Shown one piece after another: positions 29,160 through 41,872 of a stretch of 64,000 nt of DNA. Each line of letters begins with the position of its first letter. The first letter of the stretch is position 1. The position numbers and the translations under genes are program-made. The notes below the pieces were generated by a model. The model ran no database searches. It saw only the letters and a program-made list of their open reading frames with translations, and was not told the origin of the DNA. The stretch comes from Polydactylus sextarius (Eukaryota; Chordata; Actinopteri; Polynemidae), in the NCBI GenBank assembly GCA_016801845.1, contig CM028927.1, positions 13,364,501-13,428,500 of the forward strand. The letters are read 5' to 3'.

Positions 29160-29695
29160 CTGTGGAAGAGAAAGACAGACACTCTTATAAATGGATCTCA
29201 AACAGATGAACAGCTGAAAACATACAAATTTTAAAACATTTTATAGTTGTGTACGTGTGCAGAAATAATGTGCAATAACAATAATGTCAGGTCAATCTTT
29301 CAGTTTCTACCTTCCAGCATTCCACGTGAATCAGCTGATTGTTTTTCAATGAAAATGAAAGAAGCTGACACACTGCAAAGCTGCCCAGAGTATTGTATCA
29401 CATAGAAACTAGGCTATCACTGGTCTGTGTTACAGTGTAATAAAAAAAAAAAGCTGTTACATACTGCATTGTGGTCACACTGTCCCTGAAGCAAAGCAAA
29501 AATGGAAAAATGATTAGCTCTTGCCCATTGGTAAACAGTTTTAATTAAAGTTTTCAGTGAACATGAAACCATTGACTAATAACAAAATAACAAACTACCC
29601 AGAATCATGTTTTGTAACCAGGTGCAATTTCAAATCAAGAACTAGGAGATGGAGAGCAAAAGAAAAGAAAAACCAAGGCACAGAGGAGCACCAAG

Positions 29696-29880
29696 TGCTG
29701 GCAAAATGATGCTCTGCACCAAGACATTCAGGAGCACAACGATAAGAGAAACTGTTGAGCAATACATTTGCTGCCGTGAAGGTCGACAAACAGGCCACGA
29801 GCCAACAAAATGATGCCCTGCATCAACAAACTCAGGAGCTCAACAAACAGATCCAAAACAGAAATAAGGCCATGGACTGA
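29696..29880 (+). pseudogene. Two-copy relic with coiled-coil-like reading
   Basis: A ~42-bp segment occurs at about 29701-29740 and again at 29805-29844 (offset 104 bp). Copy 2 lies in a frame reading NDALHQQTQELNKQIQ, copy 1 reads NDALHQDIQEHNDK before a stop. The heptad-like Gln/Leu/Asn composition suggests decayed coding repeats, but source and function are unknown. Confidence 0.25.
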
Positions 29881-31595
29881 CTCAAGGACGCTGATATGAA
29901 ATGAACCCTATGGACAGATAATACAATCCAATAATGATAAAACTCGGACAAACAGTGGGAAACTTTAAAACTACAATCAATAATTCATATTTAGGACAGG
30001 CAAATATGTCTTCTGCTTCTACAGTTTATGGTAAAAGGAGTTGTTGTGGTGCCACCAGGCAGCTGGCAGCTTCAGGAAGTCAGACCATGCTTGGCTCAAC
30101 ATAGGAGTGGAAACTGAGTACTAGTGGAAATGGAGAAGCTCAGAAACTTAATAAAAATCATAATAATAAACTGAATAACTCCTAGTGGCGTCCAACACCT
30201 GCGATACACAGATCTCCAGTGACAAATCTGTCCTGTTCTCAACAAACTATGTGTGAGCATGTAGCACGTGTGTGCGCGCGCCATCTGTTAGCGAAGACCC
30301 CCTGCTGCAAAAGGTGGAAAGCTTGGTGTGAATCTCATAAATAATGTACAGGTATTTCAAGCACAGTCACCCACACACACACACACGCACACAAATACAC
30401 GAGCAAGCACACACCATCTTGCTTACTAAAACACTGACACCTGGGCGTATTCAATTATGCTGATACATGTTCTTTTAGCAACGCACAGCACAAGTTCACT
30501 CACACATGCACACACAAGTACATCCAACTTAAACACTTGTATATTAGTAGTTATAATCTTGAAGGTGGGCTAATACAATACACACAAGACATGCCCAGCT
30601 CACCACAGTCAGTGTGGTCAGAGTTTCAGACGACCGTGCACGATCAGGAAATGTGCACGATTATATTTACACAAACATATGAGCATTACTGTTGAGAGAA
30701 AGTAAATGAAATGTAAGTGACTGTAAGTGAAACATAAGTGACTGGCTAAACCACAAGGAAAGTAGTGGTCAACTCAGAGGAGGTTATTCAAAGACTTATA
30801 AATTTTTGATATGATCTTGAGTGTTGTTTTTTTTTTTGCATCTGATGGATACAATTTTACAATTAATCTTGACATCTATTTAGGATTAAATCATTATGGA
30901 TTTGAACACAGCAAAAAAATATCAGAAAGTGGCAAATTTTCCTTGTCTGTAGTTCTACACTCTGCACTTTGGTATTATGTTTAATACCTGTATTTATTAT
31001 TATTATTCTTTAATGAAGAAACTACACAAACATAAGATTGTTTGATAAAATAAAGGGTCAAGAGTTGATGTTAACTCTCATATTATAAACTGATGAACAA
31101 TATATGAGATGCAGTGTAGTCAACACTACAGACCACTTACTGTATAATATGCCATTCTACTCAGCCAAATAACATCAAGAACACAATAATAGACTGTAAA
31201 ATATAGACAATCTACTCCAGTTAAAGTCAAGACCCAATGTATTTAATGTATATAATATAAATTATTTTATCAGTCCTCTGATAAAATGTGATATTGGTTG
31301 GTAATTTCATTGTTGCTGAAATTGTGTCTAATGTTAACATTACAATGGAAGATTTAGCATAGGTTATTGTGTATTTGGAAACACCAACAATCTGAGGACA
31401 TGGTGCTGAATCATATCAAAACAGGTTAAAGCTGGTGTGGTATCATCTTTGCTGCTTCTTGTACATGATTATCTGGTGTCTGTAGCTGCCAAGTTACAAA
31501 AAATTGAATCCTTCAACCAGAATGACTGGGTCAACACCTCCCAGGTTTCCTAAGGCCTATTTGTTAATTCCTGCAGAGTGATACCAACTGCACCC

Positions 31596-31598
<3 letters not shown>

Positions 31599-31646
<48 letters not shown>

Positions 31647-31658
31647 ACGCGTGCATAC
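31599..31658. repeat. (TG)n tract extending into GCGCACGCGTGCATAC
   Basis: Sixty bases of perfectly alternating pyrimidine-purine: a TG run followed by GCGCACGCGTGCATAC. Confidence 0.95.
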
Positions 31659-31815
31659 TCTCTAAGACGAGGACATCTTGCATCTCAAGCAGATTGCTGT
31701 GATTTAAGAAGTGTCGCAGTGCTACTACAACACAACTACAGAGACATCGTAGGCGTTAACGCATGTAAATTCACATGCACATACATACTCATACACGCTT
31801 ATTTTTAAAGGTAGT

Positions 31816-31850
<35 letters not shown>

Positions 31851-32159
31851 CTGTGTTTCTCAAGCATACACCATCTGTTCAATCAGAGGTGTGTAGAAAG
31901 GTACTGTTGATTGGTGAGCTTTTAGCACCTAGCTACACCCTCCACCACCTCTCCTTCTTCTCCCTGTCACTATATCTCCAGTCTTGCCTCAGCCTGCCCA
32001 CCTCTTCTTCATAACTTCATTCTTGACAATCACTCTTCCATCTAATAGTTTTATGCTCTTAATCTTCTTCTCTACTGGCATGCTTTCACATTAATCTTCT
32101 ACTTTACCACACCTCATCCACAGTACTTTCCAAGCTCGACCACAAAATGCAGTCTTTAC

Positions 32160-32231
<72 letters not shown>
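32160..32231. repeat. (ATA)24 trinucleotide microsatellite
   Basis: 72 bp of pure ATA/TAA/AAT repeat. Confidence 0.98.
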
Positions 32232-33204
32232 TCATGAAAATGTATCTGTTTGCATTCACCAAGCTCTTTGTGAAATTAAAACTCTGAGATAAAAGAAATA
32301 TTATGTGTCTGAAATCTCTCAGATCAGTGCTATTTTATATCAGCTGCCACATAAAACACTGACAGTCTGTAGAACCAGCTACAGATCTGTCCGTGCTGCC
32401 ACCTCGGAGCACTTTTATCTTCAGAGCGGGGCACGTCACATCTGACAGTTCACTCTGGCATGAGGGAAAAAAAATCATAAAAATTTGCAGAAGGAATATT
32501 GTATGCATTGTGTAAAGATATAAGATATCATACAAATTCTGTATGTGTAATAGGTGTGGTACATCACTGCAACTGCTAAACAAAAGCTACCAAAAAAGTG
32601 ATTTGTCATCAGTGACTTGTACAAATTATACAACACAGAATTTCAGGAAGTTAACTAACCTAAAAGAGCACAAGCTGAGACACACATACACGCACATTAT
32701 TCCTGAGGAAAAAAATCTTTATTATTTTCACACTTGGGTTCTTTCTCTTCTAGTTTATCCTGCAGTGTTTGCGAGAGTGTGACAAAGAAAAAGAAGAAGA
32801 AGAAGAGGAAGAGAAAGACTGTCAACGTCCTTGTGTTGTGGGAAACTTTGGTATCCTAAATAATGACAAAAATAACATGCACAACTTCAGTAAAGGGATT
32901 TGAGGGAGGGATGAAGATGAGGGAACATGGAGGTAAAGGTTTGAGAAGCATGGGAGCGAGGGGGAAAGAAAAAAGAGAGGCAGATTCAACTGACCTACAT
33001 CGCAAAAAGAGAGAGTATTGCTTCACTGAAATTGACACTCAAACACACATTCACTGAAAAGATGTGTCACCTGAATCTTGCTGAGCTTGCAGCGTCTACG
33101 TGTGTATGTGTGTGTGTTTGACTAAGTGTGTGTTTGTGGAGATATCAGATGACCTGTAACCCAAGCCGTCTGTCCTCCATGTGCTTTAGTCTCTCTCTGT
33201 CTCC

Positions 33205-33214
<10 letters not shown>

Positions 33215-33278
<64 letters not shown>
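33215..33278. repeat. (CA)32 microsatellite
   Basis: A pure CA run preceded by CT-rich sequence (33190-33214). A GT run follows at about 33356-33380 and an A20 run at 33408. Confidence 0.98.
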
Positions 33279-33281
<3 letters not shown>

Positions 33282-34733
33282 TCACACACATACACAGAGA
33301 CACACACACACACACAAAACTCACAAACACAATGATCCATCTTACCAAAAGCCTGGGTGTGTGTGTGTGTGTGTGTGTGTTCTCTCTGGGACACTAGTAA
33401 CATTGTAAAAAAAAAAAAAAAAAAAACGTGTTGTGTGTATGTGTCTGTGTGTGAGTATGTGTGTGAGTCAGTAACCTGAATCGTTCACTCATGCACCATA
33501 CTATTGTCCTTCTACGGTCAAAAACCGTGGAGGTGTGTATGTCACCCTCTCTCTTTCAAAATGAAACAAACACACACATGCGCACACGGTACATGTCTTC
33601 TCTTTTCATTGACACATATAAAATCCAGTCAATCCACTGCAGTTCATTGTGGCACCAGAAACCAGACAGAAAGCAAACAAAGACATAGATGAATTGTCCT
33701 GATACTGTTAATTATCTGACATCATCATTTGACCCTGCGGAGAGAATTAAATTATTTTTGAATGTGTCCTCAAAGTTATTTGTTATAGTGATAAACATAA
33801 ACTAAAATACTAATGGAGCACTTTTTTTGATTTATATGCCACTAATGTGTCTGTATCACCAATAATGTAACTATGGTCAAACAATGGGGATTCACATTTC
33901 TGCCGAGCGACTGATATCTGCTAACTTCATTATATTAAAACCAAACAAGTCTTGATAATACTTTGGGGTCATGAGTTCTTATACAATAGATTTTACATTA
34001 TGACTGTGTCTCATATGCTGTACATGATTCTGGCTGTATTACATTCAAACTATGCAAAAATACTGTCAAGACTGGTAATTAATAAAGCATTTGCAACTCA
34101 TTTGCATTTCATTGGTGCAATCAACTGTGATGAATTCACCTTTAATTGTTAACAGCAACAGCATGATCTATAATTATATGCAGCTCTGTCCAGTCCAGGA
34201 ACAAGAGCCACTTAAACTCCCCTTAAACAAAAAAAAAAAAAAAACAACAAAAAACGCTTTATTCACATCTTTATTGTTACATTTCAGTTTAAAATGTCAC
34301 AGTGAAACACTGCAATATGTATCAGTGTCACATCTTTGAATGTAACGTAGTCAGAATGTTCCTTTAGTTCAATAACAACAAACCAACAGATATTTATTTT
34401 GTCTGCAAAAGAATTGAGATAAATGATGTGGGAAAATAGTCGTGTGCATGAGCTACATATGTCTGTTCCATTTGAGTCTGTGCTTGTGTGTGATTGCCCA
34501 GTCATAATCATAATCATGATCAAAGGGATAAGCCCAACGTGATGTGTTATCTCACTGCTAAATATAGTTCAACTGGAAAGTACAGTTGCTGCAGGCTTAT
34601 ACTTCTCTGTCCTCCTCTACTTCTCTGCTTCCTTCTTTATCGCTCTCTCTCTCTGTCTGTGTGTAGCTGTTTGTCTATGTGTTTTTTCATTAGTGTGCGT
34701 TTGCATGTGTGTGTGTCCGCAAATGTGCATGCA

Positions 34734-34768
<35 letters not shown>

Positions 34769-35018
34769 ACATTACAGGGACCCTTGCCAGACTGGGAACT
34801 CTGACAAGGCTGCCACTTTATTCACTGTCTCTCTCTCTCTACTAGTGACTGCACACAAACAACAACAAACACACAAACACAAACACACACACACAAACAC
34901 ACAGAGGAGTATGGTAAGATAGTGAAGGAGTAATGGAGGATCTGCCATTGACAGATGGAGGCAGAGAGTTAGAGAAGCAGGGGAACAGGAGGGAGGGGAG
35001 TTGGAGAAAATGAGAAGT

Positions 35019-35049
<31 letters not shown>

Positions 35050-35164
35050 TGGTTAAGAGTTAGACAAAGAGAGACAGAGATGGTGAGAAACGAACGACTG
35101 TGAGAAAAAGTCCCTTTCAGAAAACAAACACTTCGGCAGCGTTGCATGACTTGCACTTTCTCAC

Positions 35165-35268
35165 CCCTCGACAACCCCGGGGTTCGTTGGGTGAGCGTGC
35201 GGAGGTGAGGTGGGGTGGAGGGGAGGAGGCAAACAGAAAGTAAGGGAGAGCCTGAGAAAGGAAAGCTC
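35165..35268 (-). other. Candidate non-coding upstream exon of atxn1
   Basis: On the - strand a 62-nt pure pyrimidine stretch (35368-35307) and further CT-rich sequence lead to CTTCTATAG (acceptor at 35270-35269). The ~104 nt that follow end in GAGGG before donor GTGAGA (35164-35159). A second acceptor, TTTCTCAG, would start the exon at 35251. The size is typical of ATXN1 5'-UTR exons. CT-rich sequence makes chance acceptors common, so this is tentative. Confidence 0.2.
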
Positions 35269-35306
35269 CTATAGAAGAGAAAGAGAGAGGAATGAGAGAA
35301 ATGTGT

Positions 35307-35368
35307 GAGGAAAGGAGAGGGGAAAAGAAGAAGAGAAGAGAAAAGAAGAGAAGAAGAAGGAGGGGAAA
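35307..35368. repeat. 62-nt uninterrupted polypurine run
   Basis: Only A and G on the + strand, mostly AAG/GAG words, inside a broader purine-rich region (34905-35395). Confidence 0.95.
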
Positions 35369-36166
35369 CACGGGATGATTGCCGAATGGGAGAAACAAGC
35401 GACGCCGATTGTAGGAAAAACTAGGGCAGACGCAGTACGCACTAACAAATGACATACTGTGATACAACAAGACAAGCGTTCAACACACACACTCACACAC
35501 TGACAGACACACACACACACACACACACTGACTCTCTCTTGCTCCCACACACACTTCATTCAGAGCGAGCTCAGAACTGTGTGAAGTGTACTCACCAGGG
35601 TAGCAGGAGCAGCCCACTTCTGCAGCATACTCTCTCTCTCTCTCCTATATCATTCCTTCCTTTCCTTTCCTCCTTAAACTCCTCTCGTCTCCTGCTCCAC
35701 TCCGTGTCCCTTGTAAAGCACCCTGAGTCTCGCTCTGTCTCCCTCTCTCCCCCTGAAGCGGAAAATCCCAAGCAGATTCAGTGTACTTGTGCTACAAACT
35801 GCTCTCAGCCCTTCTCGCCCTCCATACACACACACACCCAGACACACACTCATACACACACGTAAACACTCACTCTCTCTCTCTCACACACACACAGCCA
35901 ACAGATCTTTCCTAAACCTTGACAGCGAGGCAGGAAGCTCCCTCACTACCACTGACGCACAGCTCTCAGGTGATCTCTCTCTCTCTCTCACACACACACA
36001 ATCTCTCTCACACACATACACACACATACACACACACACTCACACACAAAATTGGTAGCACACACTTGCACACGCCCATAGGGAGGGAGTCCCGCATGCA
36101 GAGCTCCAACGTGTATTATGCAAGGGGCTGAATGCAAGCCAGAGCTCTCACACTGTCTGCCCTACA

Positions 36167-36184
36167 CACACACACACACACACA

Positions 36185-36231
<47 letters not shown>

Positions 36232-36251
36232 CCACACACACACACACACAC
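36167..36251. repeat. Compound (CA)n(CT)n(CA)n microsatellite
   Basis: CA, then about 14 CT units, then CA with two CCCA interruptions. Similar mixed tracts occur at about 35480-35530, 35830-35900 and 35980-36050. Confidence 0.95.
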
Positions 36252-36503
36252 AGGGCCCCTCCCACGGTTTGCTCGGCCAACTTCATCAGGTATTCATTCA
36301 AAAAACACACACACGCCAGCTGGCTGCACGCCCAGAGACCGCTTACAAGCAGAGAAAGAGAGAGAGAGAGGGTGGGAGGGTGTTACAGTGAGAAGGGCAG
36401 AGTGGGGGACTGTGGGAGAGATAAAGAGGGAGGGAGTGAGGAGGGAAAAGAGTGAGCAGCAGAGATTAGAGAGCAAAAGAGAGAGTGCATGAAAGAGCGA
36501 CAC

Positions 36504-38099
36504 ATGGAAAACTCATGTCCACACACACATAAAGTGCGCTTGCACTGAGAGTCTATGATTAATCTGTCGCTACTTTTCCTCACATTTTAATCATCGATCA
36601 TGGCCTAAAAATGTCAAACAACAGTTTAAATTGTCCATCATAATTTGGGCAATGTTTTCATTAGAATTGTTGGTTTAATCTGAGCAGCACACACAACACA
36701 AACCAGAAACAGAAATAAGTAACAAATCAAGTCAGTTGAGACAAACAAATCAGTTGAGAAAGCTGAAACCAGAAAGTTTGGCAGTTTTGCTTGAAATATT
36801 ACTTCAAATCTGCTTTTTTTTCACTCCCCACACGCAGTCCACTAACAGATTAAATATGTTGTATCCTGACTGCATATAAATACATTCAGACTGATATAGA
36901 CATATACATGTCATCACATGCAAAGTAAATACAGAGATGCGATGAGATCGATGATAGTCTCAGACAACATTCTATGTATATTTCCTCTTTTGCAGATACA
37001 TGAGGGTTTTCTGCTACAACAAGGCTGCACTTCCTCGTCTGGACCACTAGATGTCATGACTGATTACCTCACTGATGGTGGTACAGCAGTCTATTTCCGT
37101 TAGTTAGCTGACCTAGTTAAAAGACCATTTGGAAGTAAATATAGATGAAATGTGCTCCTCAATGTTAAGAGATGTAGCACGCACAGAGAAGAAGTGACAA
37201 GTCACTCATACAACGTACCACACAGATACCACACACACACACACACAGACACGCAGACGCACGCACTAAGAACCATAATGATTCCCACTAGACTCAGAGG
37301 CTCTAAATATGCACTAAAAACACATCCTGTTTGTGTTGGTTGGTCTTCCTGTCAGCTTGATATCAATCCTGTGTTAAACTTCGGATATTCATGGATTCTT
37401 TAACAATTACGAGGCATGAGACATTTCATTTTGTTTGATTTTAATGTGGTTAAAGAAATAAAAAAGCAAATAAATTGTATCCAGAGAAGCTTGGCTGGGT
37501 TAAAGAATCAAAAAGTGGTCATTTGTAACAGTTTTAACATATTTTTTTGTTTTATTTTGGAACGTAATTTTGGTTGTGAGCACTCAAGAGCTATGATGTT
37601 ATTACATTAACTTTCTATGTAATCTGTCAGCGTGGCAGTATTTTGGTCTTTCTCCTCTTGGACTTTCTGTAAGTGCTAGTCTATTTTTGGTCTGTTACTA
37701 GTTGTTTTTAGAGGTAGATAGTTTCCTAATTTTCAATAGCAATGAAAAGCAAGCAAAACTTTCTTCCTCTTTTCAAACTAAACCAGACACAGTATGTCAC
37801 TTCGTAACATAATTCGGGGGTTTTATGTGCTATTTTGTTTTTGGAAAGCAGGAACAAACCAAACCTGCATATTTTTGCTTTATTATTGCATGATCAAACA
37901 AAGAAGTAAAGTTACAATAATGAAAAAAAAAAAGTTATTGCTTAAAGTAAAGAGATAGAGAAGGACAAGGACACAAGTAAAAAAGATAAAACATGTAGAC
38001 TGGAAATTTCAAGAATAACTAATATACACAAGAACAACTTACTGAGAGAAAATCGTATCATCTAAGAGGCTGAGAAAACCAGACTAGACTGTATTTCTT
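36504..38099. other. Non-coding, no gene seen
   Basis: Mixed-complexity sequence with one short CA tract near 37231. No RNA gene, coding frame or identifiable repeat. Confidence 0.5.
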
Positions 38100-38230
38100 T
38101 GACAGTCCATTCAGTTTTGTCAGGTGACCTCAACAGCAGAAACATTTGTCTGTTGCCTTGGTAACCAATTGGAGCCTCTCGGCATTTAATCATAATTCAT
38201 TTGTGTGGGTTTGTTTACAATCTGCCGTCA
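38100..38230. promoter_or_regulatory. Candidate enhancer: X-box, CCAAT box and forkhead motifs
   Basis: High-complexity sequence between simple repeats. It contains GTTGCCTTGGTAAC (38152-38165), a full RFX-type X-box; directly abutting it CCAATTGG, a palindromic CCAAT box (38165-38172); an E-box CAGGTG (38121-38126); a homeodomain-like TAATCATAATTCA; and a forkhead site TGTTTAC (38212-38218). X-box plus CCAAT is a known RFX/NF-Y pairing. Function is inferred from motif content only. Confidence 0.4.
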
Positions 38231-41200
38231 AGTGAAAGCAGTACGAGAGAGGGAGAAAGTGTGGGTGGAGGAAAAGCGTTAAAAAGATGAGAGAGAGAGC
38301 GAGAGAGGGGAGTCAGTCAGTTTTTAGATTGGTCATTTGAGTTCTCCCTCTAACCTCTCCGTCTTTGTTCAGCTGCTCAATCTGAAACTTTCTCAGTCCA
38401 GCTCAGGCCGTCACACATCAGCGCCCTTTGATTTTTTGTGAAAACATACAAACCTCTGTTCTCCAACCTCCAACCCTAACACTCCAGACCCACATAAAGA
38501 TCGGTTTTCTTCAGATTTTCCCTCCTCTCTGACCACGTCCATCAAGCAATGCTGTTTTTCTTGAGTGTTAGTCACAACTGGAGACCATCAGTATATGTTT
38601 AAAATATCACCACTCGATTATAACTTGCTGAGATAGAGCGTCCCCTCCTTCTGTAAAATCTCTTTCATTTTCCCTGAGCTTTTCGATCTCTTCATAAACC
38701 TGTCAACTCCTCAAAATGTATGTCTTCATGACTAATGGATGTTAAATGTATAACATGAACAGTAATTTACCCTTTGTAATTTCAGACAGATGGATAATGA
38801 GAACATTTATACTTGTAGGCATCACGCAGACTGACAAAGAGCAGCAATAAATGAAATCAAAACTGATTATTTATTATTGTGACTGTTTCACTTTTCAGAT
38901 GTGCCTTTGGGAATATGGGACATCAAACTCAATAATCACCAGGTGATAAAAATCAAAGAAATATTAGGTGTACTGAAAATTTTCTCAGCAAATACAGCTC
39001 AACTCGGCTCTGCTCTGCTCTCTCTTTCTCCGTCATTTCTTCTGTCTTTCTGCAGAGCAGAGAACAGTCTCAGTCACAGCCAGTCACTAAGGAAACTGAT
39101 GAAAAGCTTCTATATATACACACACCCATATACATATCACAGACTTCTCTGCTCTCTCCCTGTCTCGCTCGCTCGCTCTCTCTCTCCCCATCTTACACAC
39201 GCGCACACATGCACACGCACACGCACACACACACAATGACTTTTGCGCTCTCTCTCAGTCGCCCACACAAACTTCACACACGCTGCCGTTATGACAACAG
39301 CAACCCCCACCTTCCTACACTCTCTTTACCCATCTATCCACCCCTTCGTTGCTATCGGCAAAAAAAAAAAAAAAAAATCACAGCTCTCTTGTTTATCCGT
39401 GTCTTTCCATCTGTCTCTGTGTGTGACAACGTGCGTGTGCCTGTCGTGTACTAAACAGACACACAAATGATCATAGTAAGACTCGATTTATGATGGCACA
39501 CCCTTATTACAATACCTCAATCACATCATACCAATGTTCTTAGCATAATCATTCATAACCTTAATGGTAATGATTAAGTAATCATGTTAACGGGGCCCTC
39601 TGACCTGTCCTTTTTTTCCATACGTATCGCTGTCTCCCTCATAAAACCTCAGCCCAAGGCTACGTTAACTCTCTGGCTGTGTAGTGTGCCACTTCAGCCC
39701 AAGCCATTCACAAACCTACTAATCCACACACACTATTAGATCCCTGCTAGTCACATATATACACATCAAGAAGTATGCATGTGTGTGTGTGCAGGATTAG
39801 GGAGGGGCTGAAATGGATGGGCAAATCACTGCTAAGCTCCTCTATTGCTCTATAATCCCACTGAGTACACACGCACACACACACACACACACACACATGC
39901 ACATACTCAGAGACACAAATGCGTAAATAGGCAAACATGCATACCCACACACACATATAAAGACACAACCTGAACAAACTGGTGCGTCTCTGTTATTATC
40001 ACACACTCACAAAGCATCTATACACACACAATTAAGCAGCTGTCACAAACATTGAGACACACAAATGTGCAGGCAGAAGTCCAACACACTCATTCAAGGG
40101 CAGACACAGACATAAACACTTGCATATTATTTCAAAGACAATATATAATCCTGTTCTGAGAATGCGTGTTTGAAAGACAGAAAATGAGATATGTGTGTGT
40201 GTGTGTGGAAGATAAATAAATAAAAGACAAAATTACTGAAAGCACCCATTGATGAAGAGGAGTGAAAATAAAGGGACACGTCGCTGCACTTCAAACAATA
40301 ATTCATCATTACACCATTAGTTCATTCATTCAACCCACACAACGTTTTTTTTTTTAGTTCTTTCATTCAAGGTGAAACACTGACATGTATTAAAAGAGCA
40401 TGTTACTCACTATAATAATTAAAATATGGTACAAATTTCAGAATTTTTACTATAATTTGTAACATCTCAATTAGTCTTTGAACTCCGCTTTTTTTATGCC
40501 CTATGGCAAGAGATGAGGAAAAACAATAAAAATGATTGAAGTTTGAAAAGGCAACTGCATTGACTAACTGGCTGTAAAAAAAATAAAAACAAAATCAGAA
40601 TTATTTAGCAGATATTTGACATTTTGCAGAGGAAAGTTTTTTTTACTTTTTTGATCATTGAATTAAACTTGAATTGGACTTAAATGAATTGCTTTATCAT
40701 CTGTTCTGTAAAGTGCTGAAGAACAGAAAGAATGTTGGATTTCAGCACAAAAAGCACATAAATGATTAAATATTAAATAATCTTAATTGAATCAATGTAA
40801 TTTTAGCCAAATCATTATCTAATTGTTGGTTGTTTACCAGTGTATTTCTTTTCAAAAAACAAAGAAGTTAGAAAAATGATGAAAGTCTTCACCCCATGAC
40901 ATGACATGAAAATGATCACAAAATATGACCCACATTTCAAAAACCATGCTCAAAAATGAAACCATATTATTCATAAAACAACACACACACTGTTGCTGTG
41001 TTTACTGTGTTCAGGATAAACGAGCAAAGTTGCTATAATGAGAGGTCTTCTTAAGAGCAATACAACAGGCTCTCTGTTTTGAAGAGGCTACTGATAGAGC
41101 ACATTGCTCTTGTTAAATGGATTTCCATCCTCACTATTCACATAAAAAGTCCATTTGTGATGCTAATTCAAAGCAAATCCTCTTTTATATCTATAACACT

Positions 41201-41829
41201 TCATTCTCGTGCTCCCACGATTGTATCGCGTGGGCGGTACGGTAAGAAACACAAGCATGGGGGAGGTGGGGAGGCGATCAGACTCGGATGCAGTCAGGTT
41301 GAGGACTGGCTGACAGGTGTGCGACGTGTGGCGGCTCTGACGGGTGACGGGGAGCACGCTGCTGTAATTCACACACACTGAGGTGCACTAACGGTGCTGG
41401 GTTTGCTTGTCAGCGAACACTTTATTTCTTCTTAAATGTCAGAATCAAAGAAAAAGAACTTGGCCTGCCTGTGTCCACATCTAGGACAGAGAACCATACT
41501 GTTAGTGCCCCAGTGCAACAGGCATAGGGAGGCAGACTGGCACTAATTAACATGAATGGGTGGGCTGCAGTGGGCATTTTGAGAATAAAGGAGAGGTGAG
41601 AGACTTCTCAGCATGTGTCCTTGTCTGTGAATAATGTGTTCCACCTTTTCAAAAGGCGCACGGACAAAAAAAAAAAAAAAAAAAAAAAAATGTCAGACAG
41701 GCAGCGCCCCTCTTCTCTTTCCAAACACACACCCGACGCCCATGAGAATTAACAGGACACACACATACACGCAGTACACCATACACAACTCAGCCATCTT
41801 CCAAACAAACAAATTCCACCGCCAGGAGC

Positions 41830-41830
<1 letters not shown>

Positions 41831-41870
<40 letters not shown>
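41831..41870. repeat. (CA)20 microsatellite
   Basis: A pure CA run of 40 bp. Confidence 0.97.

Positions 41871-41872
<2 letters not shown>

Larger units (their letters stand above)
29160..34900. other. Non-coding, probably atxn1 5' intron
   Basis: No gene supported. Contents: a duplicated coiled-coil-like relic (29696-29880), GT and CA tracts (31599-31643, 31817-31847, 33215-33278), an AAT tract (32160-32231) and A-runs near 33408 and 34231. Assignment to an atxn1 intron rests on the acceptor at 29160 and on human gene structure. Confidence 0.5.

Noticed and set aside
29007..29201. 64-codon - strand frame ending the atxn1 leader
   Set aside because: It starts beyond the splice acceptor at 29160 in intron sequence; only its last part, the 37-codon upstream ORF, would be in the mRNA.
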